Source: Pycnococcus provasolii
Taxonomy: Eukaryota; Chlorophyta; Pseudoscourfieldiophyceae; Pseudoscourfieldiales
Length of the DNA: 64,000 nucleotides
Direction of reading: 5' to 3'
NCBI GenBank assembly: GCA_049487715.1
Contig: CP150556.1
Location: 558,001-622,000, forward strand
Shown: in pieces, positions 26,518 to 37,681 of the stretch
How positions within the stretch are numbered: the stretch's first letter is position 1
Layout: every line of letters starts with the position of its first letter
Notes under the pieces: model-generated
Seen by the model: the letters and a program-made list of their open reading frames with translations, nothing else
The model's database searches: none
Told to the model about the DNA's origin: nothing
Position numbers and translations under genes: made by a program

Positions 26518-26871
26518 TCACCCACCGGAGGATGCCTTCTTATTCCTCGTCTTCTCGCGATAATACAAACAAACGCGCTTGTGCGTGCGCCAATCATTGG
26601 ATTGGCACTCACTACTGCAGTAGCGCGCCGTGTCACACTTGCAAGAACGCAAACGCGTCCCTTCGTACATCGCTTCGCTCGGCGTCTTACCACACCACAT
26701 GCAATTTCGAGCAACCATGGATGACAACATGCGCACCTCGCGTGTCAAGTCCGCAATCTGAGACGCTTGCTGTGCAAGCAAATCTTCCATCGGCGACGGT
26801 TCCGGATGCGGCGCGATATCCGATTCTTCTAGCACTTGCAGGTCCTTGATTTCCTCCGCCAGAAAGAACAT
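26518..26871 (-). CDS. MYND-type zinc finger ORF, in frame behind a TAG stop
   Basis: 117 residues from ATG 26871. A MYND finger covers Cys57, Cys60, Cys77, Cys79, Cys85, Cys89, His97 and Cys101 (CMWCGK, then CKCDTARYCSSECQSNDW, then HKRVC), a protein-interaction zinc fold. It is preceded by a short coiled coil (LLAQQASQIADLTREVRMLS). The ORF begins 12 bases after the TAG (26884-26886) of the preceding coiled-coil gene and in the same frame, so it may be its C-terminal domain reached by readthrough, a second cistron on one mRNA, or the result of a nonsense change. Its own ATG context is weak (T at -3). Confidence 0.75.
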   Translation of the reverse strand: MFFLAEEIKDLQVLEESDIAPHPEPSPMEDLLAQQASQIADLTREVRMLSSMVARNCMWCGKTPSEAMYEGTRLRSCKCDTARYCSSECQSNDWRTHKRVCLYYREKTRNKKASSGG

Positions 26872-26883
26872 GGACTTGGCCTC

Positions 26884-29100
26884 CTAGTTGTTGTCGTCGA
26901 ACACAATGCCGTTCTCGAGTTCAATTAGTCCATTCTCAGCGTCTTTGATGCGGATCGTTCCTTCATACCGATACGGTCTCTGTATCTCGCTTCGGCCAAA
27001 GGGTTTCAAGGTGAATGTCACTTTCTTCCCAACTGCCTTAAATGCAGTGGCGAGAGGACCTTCGCCGTCTTCGCAACGAGCCGCCTTCTCCTCCTTCTCG
27101 TCCTCAGCCTTGTGGCGCGCTTCAATCTCCGCGGCGCGACACTGCTCCTTCTCCTCCTCCTCCTTGGCTTCGTTTCTCTTCTTTGCCTTCTCCTTCTCCG
27201 CAGCTTGCCTGTTCTCCTTCCCAAGATCATCGAGGATCTTGAGACCAAGCACGTCAGCTTCCGCCGCCGCCGCCTTCTTCGCGGCATGCTCCAAAGCTGC
27301 CGTCTCGATGCGCATCTGCAGGTACGGCAAGATCATGTGCTGACTCACCTCCGCGCCAAGGTCAACGCACAGGATATTCGTCAGCAGCTGCTCCTGGTGC
27401 GTGATAGCAGCCTGCGCAACTTCGATCTTGTTGTCGATTTCCTTGATCATATCCATGATCTGGTTGAAAGTGTTCGCGTCGTCCTCGTCGCTTTGTAGGT
27501 CCTCGTAGACGCTCTCGAGGAACTCGCGCCTCGTGCGCTCAATCCTCGCCTGAGTCGCCTCCTCACGCTCCTCCATCGCGCTGTCGATCTTGTGTCCGGA
27601 GATGTCAATCAGCATCTGCATCGTCACCCTATTCCACAGTTTGAGCCCTTTGCGCTCGCTCGTTAGACTATCTAATTTTTTTTTGCATTCATCTCCAATC
27701 CCCTTCTCAAGCTGCTCGAAGGTGAACTCGCCCTTGGCAATCTTGAGACTGATAAATCTTCGTTTGTCAGTCGTCATTGTGCGAAGCTCGTGCTCCCGTA
27801 ATGCAATCGTCGCGTTCGTCAGAACCTTTTCGCGTAGAAGCAGCGTTCGTATCTGCTCGTCGTTGATGTCAGGGTGCATGGGTGGTGGTGGTAGGATTTC
27901 GTTGGAGCCGGTGGATGCTGTGGATGGACCAGCTTCCTGGCCTGCAGGAGTATCGCCGTTCGACGACGCGGATGAGCCGGAGGCGGCTGCTGCCGCCGCG
28001 GCACGCTTCTGGTACCTCGGTATTCCAGCAGTCTCACTGCGCATCTGCATTATGTTTTTTATAAGCCTTCTCGCATGCAACCTCTCCTTCTCGTATTGCT
28101 CCAGCTTCTCGAGTGCGCGCACGAGTCCCTCGTAAGCCTGCTGCGCGGCGCTGGCAAGAGACTCGCATCCCAGGGTGCGATTCGCGGACGCTCGTGCCTT
28201 CTCCATCGTGTACACGATGCGCCCGAACACCCAGTCGAGCACGAGACCGCGACAGTCTTTGCTATTCTTCACACGGCATGGTTGCCCATCCTCCCCAATC
28301 TGTTGACGTTCCAGGTGTTGCAGCCACTTGGGGTGCACATTCATCTCCGCCGCCTCCTGGTCGTACGTGAAGAGGCCAATCTCCTCCTCGATATCGTCGG
28401 GATCGTTCGGATTGCGCGGCTTGTTGAGCTCCGCGGCGTATCCTTCGACGCGATCGAGCAGAAACTCCGCGCACCTCTCCAAGCTGTCTGTGCTGAGCAG
28501 CTCAAGGTCCGCGTACACGATTTCTGTGTATTTGTATTTCTGTGATTTCTGCGTCGACTGTCTCTCTCCGTCGGGTATCTCGTCGTTGATGAGGCGAACC
28601 ACGGGCAGGAGGCACGAGTCGAAGAGGCACTGCTCTTCGTCGCGCATGTGTTCGAGGATGGTGGTGATATTGTCGATGGTCTTTTGGCGAGCCATTTGGG
28701 TGAGCTTTTTCGGCGGTGTGCGCCGCTGCCGGTCACGCGTTCCGACATCCTCGTCGAGCTGTCTCGTGTTGTGTCCGACAGTCTTCAGGAGGTTCGCAAT
28801 GCGTTCTCGCAGCGCCGTCTCGGCGTGCGTGGGTGGTCGTCTCGGCTGAACGGGCTGGAGCTTGAGGTTGTGGTTGGTGGTGAGATGTTTGCGTAACTCC
28901 TCGTATGTGCGGAAGGTGTGCGTGCTTTCTCCCAGGTCATTCCACATCTTGCACGTGGCGTGCGACTTCATACGCGAGAGACACTCGTGGAGGATTTTTA
29001 TCATACCAGGGGTACCAAAGGCTTCCAGGTCACACAAAGGCACACTGTTTAAAAGCAGATGTTGTTCTTGATAAGTCAGCTGCGACCAGAAGTTCGTCAC
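26884..29100 (-). CDS. Large helical/coiled-coil protein, 5' end uncertain
   Basis: About 738 residues, no recognised family. The frame is open up to a stop at 29230-29232 but has no ATG before the Met encoded at 29004 (MIKILHECLSRM); residues before it (FWSQLTYQEQHLLLNSVPLC) look coded, so an upstream exon or non-ATG start is likely. The protein is mainly alpha-helical, with an Ala/Ser/Gly linker near residue 370 and a Lys/Glu/Ala coiled coil at about 620-690, and ends in a small beta-rich segment (YRYEGTIRIKDAENGLIELE). It stops at TAG 26884-26886, after which the same frame continues into the MYND finger. With that domain it would resemble a MYND-containing regulator; this is inference. 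Confidence 0.65.
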   Translation of the reverse strand: MTNFWSQLTYQEQHLLLNSVPLCDLEAFGTPGMIKILHECLSRMKSHATCKMWNDLGESTHTFRTYEELRKHLTTNHNLKLQPVQPRRPPTHAETALRERIANLLKTVGHNTRQLDEDVGTRDRQRRTPPKKLTQMARQKTIDNITTILEHMRDEEQCLFDSCLLPVVRLINDEIPDGERQSTQKSQKYKYTEIVYADLELLSTDSLERCAEFLLDRVEGYAAELNKPRNPNDPDDIEEEIGLFTYDQEAAEMNVHPKWLQHLERQQIGEDGQPCRVKNSKDCRGLVLDWVFGRIVYTMEKARASANRTLGCESLASAAQQAYEGLVRALEKLEQYEKERLHARRLIKNIMQMRSETAGIPRYQKRAAAAAAASGSSASSNGDTPAGQEAGPSTASTGSNEILPPPPMHPDINDEQIRTLLLREKVLTNATIALREHELRTMTTDKRRFISLKIAKGEFTFEQLEKGIGDECKKKLDSLTSERKGLKLWNRVTMQMLIDISGHKIDSAMEEREEATQARIERTRREFLESVYEDLQSDEDDANTFNQIMDMIKEIDNKIEVAQAAITHQEQLLTNILCVDLGAEVSQHMILPYLQMRIETAALEHAAKKAAAAEADVLGLKILDDLGKENRQAAEKEKAKKRNEAKEEEEKEQCRAAEIEARHKAEDEKEEKAARCEDGEGPLATAFKAVGKKVTFTLKPFGRSEIQRPYRYEGTIRIKDAENGLIELENGIVFDDNN

Positions 29101-30138
29101 GACATGATTAGGAGCCGGTGTGGCCGTCCGAACAGCTGTTGCTATTGTTGACTTGACGGCGGGCCGTGGCCGTGGCCGTGGCCGTGGACGCCACAGCAGC
29201 CACCATGACGGTTGTGAGCTACGACTGTATTAGCTAAGGTAGGAGGGAGGTGAGTGAGCCTATTATCTATTCTACAATAGACGAGATTAGGATGACGCCA
29301 TTTTTTAAGCCAAATGGGAAGCGGGCAGGTTCCCGATGTTTCCAGATGCCAGCGAGAAAAGAGAAAGGGGAAGTCCGGATGAAAAGGGGTGGATGGTGAG
29401 CCTCAGCTGACGCGCCTAATACTGTACCGGTTGGGAAAGAGCTAATGTCGACATCACCTGATCACCTGATCCCCTCACCTGATCCCAATTCCCATCCCGA
29501 ATTAAAATCAGAGAGATGGCGGATCCTTTCTGCCCAAATCTGAGTATGCCATTTCGCATTTCTCGAGAGGGCAACGTCGCGTCGGGTGGAATGCGTACCC
29601 GGGTAGGGTGACGCACTGACGCGTCAAACCCTCCAAGCAGCCTGGGAACCCGCTCTTTGGAACCTTAAGCCGGCTACTTTTAAACTTTTAAGCGCGATGA
29701 GCGGTGACTTCCGAGAGCGAAGTTCGACCCGTTGACGCGGAGAACAAGAGCATCGGTGCCGCCTCAACCTTATAAGTCTGATGAGCCCTGTGGGAGCACC
29801 CCGGAGGCAACGTGACGGAAAAACAGTTTGAAATCCATGGTACATACAAGGAGGGATCCCCAAACAGAATGAGGAAGGAAGGGTTCGGGTTTTTTTTCCG
29901 GTTTGCTTTGCTGGAGCCTGGAGAGGAACCTTGGGTTAGGGTTTTCTTGGAGAGGAACCTTGGGTTCGGGTTTGATTGGAGAGGAATCTTGGGTTAGGGT
30001 TTGAGAGGAGAGGAATCTTGGGTTAGGGTTAATTCGGCCTGCTTTGCCTGTATCTCCCCCCCCCCCGCCATTTCTCCTTTCTTTTCGAAATCTTCACCCT
30101 CCTGTCAGCTTGTGCTCTGCTCAGTGCCTCAGTCAGTC
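29101..30138. other. 1 kb intergenic region, repeats only
   Basis: Divergent gap between the coiled-coil gene and the CABIN1-like gene. It has a CCGTGG hexamer run (about 29161-29187), the 29 bp tandem array (29920-30035) and a C-run (about 30056-30066). No gene or RNA gene was recognised. Confidence 0.5.
29920..30035. repeat. 29 bp tandem repeat containing GGGTTAGGGTT
   Basis: Four units start at 29920, 29949, 29978 and 30007, each beginning GGAGAGGAA and containing GGGTTAGGG (GGGTTCGGG in the second). They lie about 100 bases upstream of the proposed start of the CABIN1-like gene. Confidence 0.9.
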
Positions 30139-33100
30139 ATGGAGCTCGGCATCGCCGCGTTGCCTGAGTCCCAAGTGTCCCTCGACAGATTCATCAACCA
30201 AGTCGAAGGATCCAGTGGTGGTGGTGGTGGTGGTGGTGCTTTCAACAACAATGTCGGGGGGGACGGCTTTTATCACGCACGGCTTACGTGACTCCACGTC
30301 CCATGGAGTCGCTCGAGGGGTGCTGCTGGTCTTTTAAAGGGGTCATCTGCCAAGACCATCGAAGCGGAAGAAACGTCACTCATACAAAAGTACTCAGCTG
30401 CTTTGAACCTGGGTAACACAGACGCCGCCGCGGCGGCGCGCGTGCTCACGGAAATACTCGAACACCCGCTCATGACAAACTCACCCTCGCCGGCGTCACC
30501 GACGCTCGTCAGGCTGGGATTCCTCGCGTGGAAGAACAGAGGCATGTTCGAGGAGGCGGCGGGAGACCTGCGCGGCGCGGCACGCGCATACGCCAAGGCG
30601 GTGATGCGCGACGCTACAGACGTCGGGCTGTGGGTGCGTCTCGGGAGGTGTGCGGCGGCGCCCGCGAGCACACCACCGAGACTCGACATTGCCAAGTACG
30701 CGCTCGAGCGGGCGCTGCGTGCAAGCCCGGAGAACACGCTCGCATGGCGGACGCTTGGCGCCGTCGCGCGGCGCATCGGCGACGTCGCGTGCGCTGAGAA
30801 ATGCACGAAGGCGCTCGCAAAGGCAAGGAGCCTCGACTTGGAGACGTGCGAGAAGCTCATTGGCACAACGTACGAAACTGCCACGGCTGGGGCGGGGAAG
30901 GAGGTGGTAGCTGCAGCAGATGCGCTGAGAAACTCCTACCAAGCTGCACCGGCAGCTCTGTCTCTCGAAACGACGACGTGGGCCGCCGTAGTCTCAGCGT
31001 TGGGTGAGTTCCTAGCAGGCGACGGCTCGCTTGCGCCTTGCGCAAAGCTCGAGGTGAAGCAACAGCAGCCACCCTCTCCGCCGCCGCAGCAGCAGCAGTG
31101 CGCACCAATGGATCCAGAACCAACGCCGCCGTCAGAGAAGCCACCCTCCCCGTCTCCAAAACCACCTCCTTCACCGCCGATTCTAGGATCGCAGCACGCG
31201 CCCATTGATCTCGAGCAAGAGCAGCAGCCACCACAATCACAGCCACCACCACAATCAACAACAAATCAGGGTGGTGATGAACAGCAACAACAACAGCCGA
31301 AGACGTCGCGTTCAGGCCGGACGCTGCGATCGCGTGTGCCTGAAGCAATAACAACTTCTCAGGCGGCGGCTAGCAATTCCCAAGCCGCCCCCCGAAACAA
31401 AAAGACGGTGATTACGCGTGATGCCCACAGCGAGCTCATGCCACTGCTGGAGCGCCAAGCTCGCTCGCTCGTGGCGTCTGCCTCTCATCGCGACTCTGAT
31501 GGAATTTCGCAGCAGCAACCTCAATCGACAGCCTCGCAGGAAGAACAGGCGAATGCTGTGCGTGCATTTGTGAAGAGCTGCGCTTGGCCTTCCCCAACAA
31601 TCGATATGGCACGCAAGGCTATCATCAGTGCCTCCGCGGCGGTGGAAGCTGCCATGGACGGCGAGGGAACCGCCCCCGTCGCCGCAGCAATCCTGCGCCT
31701 CGACGAGGCTATCGTGCGTCGCGGCGTCTGCGTGAATTTGCCGTCGTCGACGCGAGTCCTCCTGGCGGAGCTTTGGCTCGACCGAGCGCTCGACGAATGG
31801 AGGCAGGAGGCCAACGATTCAGCGAAGCACGCGGCTCAGAAATGTGAGCAGCACCTTAGTCTGGCGACGGCGGAGCAGAACATGGTCACAGATGAGAACA
31901 CCACGACTTCGAGCCCTGTCGCATCACTCGCGTTGAGACGGTCGTGGCTCCGTGCCACGCTCTGCGCACATCGTGCCGCCTCGGCACTCGCGGTGGCAGT
32001 GCGGCGGATACAAGCTTCTGGAAACAGCACCGGTACGCCTAAGAGAAGGCGACTCGCCGTGGAAAAAAAGAATGACGGCTCGCCTGTGCCAACCGAGATG
32101 GAAAGGAGCCGACTCGAGCATGCTTGTGACGATGCCTTCGAAGCTCTCGTGAAGGGAGCACCAGACACAGCACTGTATGCGCGTCACCGACGGCACGACA
32201 GCGAGATTAGCAGTTCGGCGGCGAGAAACCTCGTTCGTAGCCTGCGCATTGGCAACGCCGCAAGTGCCGCGAGCGGCATTCTACTCCCCGCTGGCTCCCA
32301 CGGAGAGGCTAAGAGCATGCTCCTGCACTCTCTCTTCGACCTTCCCAGCGCCATCCAGGAAATGCCCGAGGACGTGACGACCTCGCCCGCGCGATCATCC
32401 GAGCTTGACGTGCTTTCAATGCTGCGCAAGGCTTGCCGCAAGGGCACACCGCGCGACATCAATTGCGAGCTCACCGCGGCACTGCGCATGCTCCACGTTT
32501 CCACGGCGTCGTCCATGACTTCGTCTTCAACTAAGGCACCGTCGCGTCAGGCGGTCGAAATGCGACACGCCGTCGACGCGTTCATTAGCCTCGCAGAGGC
32601 TGCACGCAAATTTTGGACGGCTCGCCTGCAGGTATCGAGCGATGCGGTGGTAACCGCGGCTCAGCCATCCTTCTGTCGCGACGCGGGTCGTCGCGCAGCA
32701 GTATCGCGTGACGCCAAGCGGCTTTTACCAAGAGCCACCAATCTCTTTGGGCGCATCTACTCCAACCCGGAGTCGGTCAACGGGCGGCCAGGTGGCATCG
32801 TGGTCGCCGCATGCGGGCTGATGGCCCTTCATGACATGTGCTTTTGGGCAGAAGAAGATGGCGGCGTCGACGATCGCGATGCCGCACTTGCGCGTGGGAT
32901 CGAGGCGAGCCGTGTTGTCGACAAGTTGTGCTCGCTGCTGCGAAGCCGCGGGGAGCTTTTCGGCTTCAGATCGCGCTTCGTGCTCGACGTCCTCCTGCGA
33001 TCACGCTCCGCAGCTTGGGAGCCCTGGCAATGGAGCTGGGGTGCAGCTGCAGAGGTGCCAGCGTACGTCGCGACGAATGCCAACGGCACGGGCGTGCGCA

Positions 33101-36100
33101 TGATTCTGCCTTCGCACGGGGTGCCAAGCTGGCTTCCGATGTATATGAGTGCACGGAGATGCGCCATGTGGCTAGCGGGCTTAGGTCAGGTTGGTGATGA
33201 AAACGACGGCGACTTTGGCGATGAACCGCACATCTTCTCCGCGACCGACGAAGATCTCCGCGAGATTGCTCCGAGCTCGATGAACGAAGCTGCTGATGTT
33301 TGGTTTCACGTGCACCTTGACGTGCTGCGCCTCCTCGATCCTGAAGGGTCGTCGGGTTCCAACAAAAAAGCAAAGGAAAAGATGCACGCTGGAGGTGGCC
33401 CGATGGCTGAGGATGAGTTGGAGGCGGCGTTGGCGGCGTGGCCCTGCAATTCCACATGGCCGCTATCTGAGAGCGCAGGAAAGGCTCTTGCGCTGGCCTC
33501 TGTTCCTAGTATCCCAGGACGTCTCAGCGTCGCGCCGTGGACCGTGCCAGGTAGAGGCGTATCGCTACCTGCTAAGAAGAAGGCTGCCGCAGTGCTCGCG
33601 CGCAAGATTTCGAAATTCTATCCAAGTATGCTGGAATCTCAAGGAAACGGCGGTGCGTCGTACACACCGCTAGCGTGCCTGTTTGGCACCATGGGCGATC
33701 ACTTCGAGGCGGCACTCGAGGAGTCATTGCAGAACTCGACGAATTCAATGCTCCGCGGCGAAAAGCCGGTTCACAATATGGCGGAGCTTTTTCGCAATTT
33801 CCTACCCCGCGCATTTACTCCCACGGATGCGGTGAGCAGCGCGTTCGATTTCGTTCACGCCTCGCTGCCACTTTGCTGCGTGAACTTGGAAATCGGGTCG
33901 CGCTGGCACCCTGGCGAGAAGCAGGTCGAGGGCGAGTATCTCAAGGTGCTAGAAGATAGCGCTGGCGGGGATTTGTTGCCTCCGGATTCGAGCCTGCTTG
34001 CTCCACCTGGTCCGGACCTGCTGCATTTCTCCTCGTGCTTTTCCGACGACGAAGACGACGAAGGCGGCCGTGGTGGCACGCCGAAAAAGTTGGGAAAGCG
34101 TGCGGCAATAGCGATCGACGATGGCGGGGAAGAAGCGAGTGCGTCGAGACGAGCAGCCTCCCCACTCGCGCGTGCCACGGGCTTGCTCACATTCTACCGC
34201 CACATTCGATATCAAGTGATTGACGTTGTGCACAACCCGTTCCGCGTGAGCACATGGCACGTGTTGGGCAGTTCATTTGAGAGCGCATTCGACGCGCTTG
34301 CGAACGACGCTTCTATGCTTCTCTCTCCGGACACTGCGGGTGAGGCGCTCACCTCAGACGCTGCCATGAATGGCGCAGAGGATGCTCCCCTGCTCAATCT
34401 AGAGCACGCCGCGGAGGGTGCTCCACCCTACTTCTCGCTCGCCATGGTGGGGCCGTTCGCGCGCAGGCTTGCGCCTCGCGAAGCGGCACGCTTGTTACGG
34501 AATCAGGCGCGAATTTGGTGTGACGCGGCACGTCGATGCTTCCTCATTGCACGTTACGTCGCAGGGCAACGCATCGATCAGGCAACAACAGGCGCAGAGA
34601 TCGTCCTAAGTGGCGACAAGAAGTTGGGCGAGGATATGGTTGATCTGGCTTACGACATTGATCTAGATCTCTGCGAGCTATGTCTGGATACATGCACGCA
34701 TGCACCGCCTTTCTATGTGCCACGCCTGCAGTGGTGGCTCGAGTCACGAGTTCCAGCAAATGCGATCGCACCGCCAGCATCACCACCGCGTACTAAGCCG
34801 GGAGATGGCTTGGATCGTCCGACAAGGCACGCTCTCGCCGCGGCTGTTGCGGAACTTGTGCCACGCTTTCATCTTCCCATCCCATATGCCACCACATCGG
34901 CGGCGGGCGTGGGCGGCGCCGCCGCGCACGATGATATTCACCGCACAAAACTCTACCTAGACTCAGCGGATGCCGTCGCGAAGTACTCGGCGTCGAAAGC
35001 CAGCACTGCTGAGGAAGCTTTAGACGCGCTGGAGGCGGACTGGCGCCGTGCACTGTTTAGGGGGCGCCGACTTGCTAAGCTTTCGAACGTCCAGGCTGCA
35101 TGTGGAGCAATGCAAAGCTATGCCATCTCCAGCAAGCGTGGCGAGTGCGACTTCGGTTCCTTCGAGCCACACTTTCGCCTTCAGGCGATGCGAATCAAAG
35201 TACTACTTCGCTTCTGCCACACAAGCTACATCGTCGCTTCGCCCGATTTTAAAAGGGCGGATCTTGTTAGCTTGTGGCGATCGTGCGTTCTCGAAGATGT
35301 GGAGGCGAAAGGCTTAGACCTTGAGCAGCTGAAAAATGCCGCGATCGCAGCGAGCACAGAGCACGCGTGCCGAATCCAGCCTGCGATATCTTCTTCGGGC
35401 AACGTCACGAGACATGGAGCTGCCATTGCACTTGTTGACGCGCGACGGGCTCTGTTGGATATTGTCGAGCGATTTCCTCAATACTACAAGGCTCGACGCT
35501 GGTTGGCGCGCGCGACTGTTGCGACGTACGTGCTTCGTGAATTAGATCGGCGCGACGAAAATGGCTCTGAGATGGCGAATGCTGGAGGTACTAGTACAAG
35601 TGAAGTGGACGCCGAATGGGCCGATACGAATGTGTGGTCCCAGCTCGGTGTGCCGGCAACTCGAAGCGACGCGCTTGTGGTGGCGAGATCGTACGTCGGC
35701 TTTTGCTTTGGAGAAGGAGCGACGGCGGGCGCGGATCGCTTAAAAATCGACATTAAGGAGATTCCGGGAAATGGCTGGAAGGCGAAAACGGTTGCCACTG
35801 CCACGACTGCAGCAGCTACGCTCGTCCCATCTGAGGTGGGTGTGGTGAGTGACGAAGACATGCAGCAACCGGCTCAAGCGCATGCGCTTGCCAGCGCGTC
35901 GCCATCCGAAGTGCCTTCCGGAGCGGTTGCTCTAGAAGGCGCGAAAGACAAGCCATTCTTCGACACGGGTCAAATCAAGCGACCGGGCGTAGAAGATCAA
36001 AGCACGCGCAAGTTTGTCATGCATCTGCGAAACCTCGCACATCTGTACACGAATCTGCTCGACGCTCAGGGCGACGCCAAAACTCTCACTCAGCTTTACG

Positions 36101-37575
36101 AGCTGCTGACGACAGATAAGCAATGGAAAAAATCCTGTGCGGACATCGCTGCCATGATCTGCGCCTTGATTGTGCGTCGCGCTGGAGAGTTGATAAGAGC
36201 CAGAAACAATGGGATGGATATCTCGTCATCTGCGCCCGATCAAACTACCCTGGGCGTAGCGCGCGCGGCTCACCGCATGTACGTGACGTTGGCTCCTGCA
36301 TGCGTGTTGCAAGAAAGCACGGTTGACGTCCCCGCGGAGGAACATGCCGTCGGTGGTGACTGGCGCGACGACGCTGCGCGTGCTAGAATTGCCGCGGGTG
36401 CTGCGGCAGCTGCCAGCCTGCCCGAGGATCGCAAGCTTCTCGCAGTGGGCCTTCGCCACGTTGGCAACGACGAGCATGAGAAGGAGTCGGGCGTGCAGCT
36501 GCGACTTCCAGGCAACCTACAAAGCCTACGTGAGCACCGCGTGCTTGTGGCGCACGCGCTCTGCCTGCAGGATGACGCGAGCTTGATCAACGAGTTGGAA
36601 TCGGCATCTCAGCTTCACTACGTGTGGCTTACCGCCGAGCTGCGATCGAGCCTTCCGCTTGACCAAAAAACTGCGGAGGATGAACCCTGGCGACGTGCGA
36701 TTGAGCTCCTCGTCGAGGCTTGCGAGATTTGCACGTCGCTGAAAAAGGTGAGTGCCGCATTTTCGCGATTACCAGCAGCCACGGCTGCGGAAAAGCACGC
36801 GACGCATGCTCGATGTGCGACGGAATCTCTGCTGGGGATTGTGAGTTGGTTGCTGGACTCTGGACGTGCGATTTCACATGTCGCGAGCACCGAAATTTTA
36901 CACCTTGCATTCCTTTGCCACGAGGGAACAGTCGAGCCATGGAGCGAGCTGATCATGGAACGGGCGAAACCTCTCGTGGTGAGGGCGTACCATGCCGTAA
37001 TATGCACGCCAATGGCACCCAGCTCGACGAATGCGGACGAGGCGCTTGGCTTTTGTCGCCGTTCTCCACCGTGGGTTCCCCTCGTCGCGAAAAAGGTGGA
37101 AAAGGTGGACAAGAGCCAAGGGCGTGGGCGTGGAAAGCCTCAACGTGGGGGTGGTGCCAGCGCCGCGGCGCCAGCGCCGGCGCCATCCCGTCCCCAAATT
37201 CACCATCCTATCAAGTCTCGGCGCCTCCTCGAGAAGGAGGAAAAGGAAAGGGAGGCGGAGGAGGCGCGCATTCGCGCTGAGAAGGAGGCTGCAAGGCTCG
37301 CAGAGGAGGAGGAAGAAAAGAGACGTGCAGCGGAGGCGGTGGCGGCGGCGGAGGCGGCAGAGGCGGCAGAGGTGGAGGCGGCAGAGGCAGGCGCAGAGGT
37401 GGAGGGAGCAACGGCAGCAGCAGCAGCAGTAGCGACTGCGATGGATGAGGAGGAGGATGAGGAAGAGGCGGAGCTGAGGAGGATCGAGGAGGCTGCTGCT
37501 GCTGCTGAAGCGGCCGCGGCAGCTGCGGCGTTAGAAACGGCAGAAATGGAGGTGGACGTAGTGATCTTAGATTGA
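30139..37575 (+). CDS. Giant TPR scaffold, CABIN1/Hir3-like (HIRA histone chaperone complex)
   Basis: One frame of about 2,390 residues is open from 30292 to the stop at 37573-37575, but has no ATG before 30472, inside a TPR. The proposed start is ATG 30139 (MELGIAALPESQVSLDRFIN) in the same frame, separated by TGA 30289-30291; an intron of about 150 nt from a GT in the GGT repeat (from 30215) to an AG at 30364 or 30370 would keep the frame. The N-terminal TPRs (AARAYAKAVMRDATDVGLWV; YALERALRASPENTLAWRTL) and a mid-protein block (HNPFRVSTWHVLGSSFESAF) resemble CABIN1/Hir3, the scaffold of the HIRA complex that deposits histone H3.3. Extensive Gln/Pro and Ser linkers are present, and the last 130 residues are a Lys/Glu/Ala coiled coil and acidic tail. 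Family assignment is moderate. Confidence 0.75.
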
Positions 37576-37681
37576 TGGATTCGTTGCGTTGTGAAACACT
37601 TGTAGAGTAATTGATAATTGATAATTTGACGTAACCTTAGTAAATCAACGTAGTTCCAATTACTGAATAAGCAATCTGAGG

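Noticed and set aside
26884-26886. Genetic-code reassignment or special amino acid at TAG
   Set aside because: Other genes in the window, such as alpha-tubulin, end at TAG normally; dicistronic or nonsense explanations are simpler.
29690-29770. tRNA-like words (AGTTCGACCCG) in a geneless gap
   Set aside because: No matching acceptor stem, A box or anticodon arm could be built around it.
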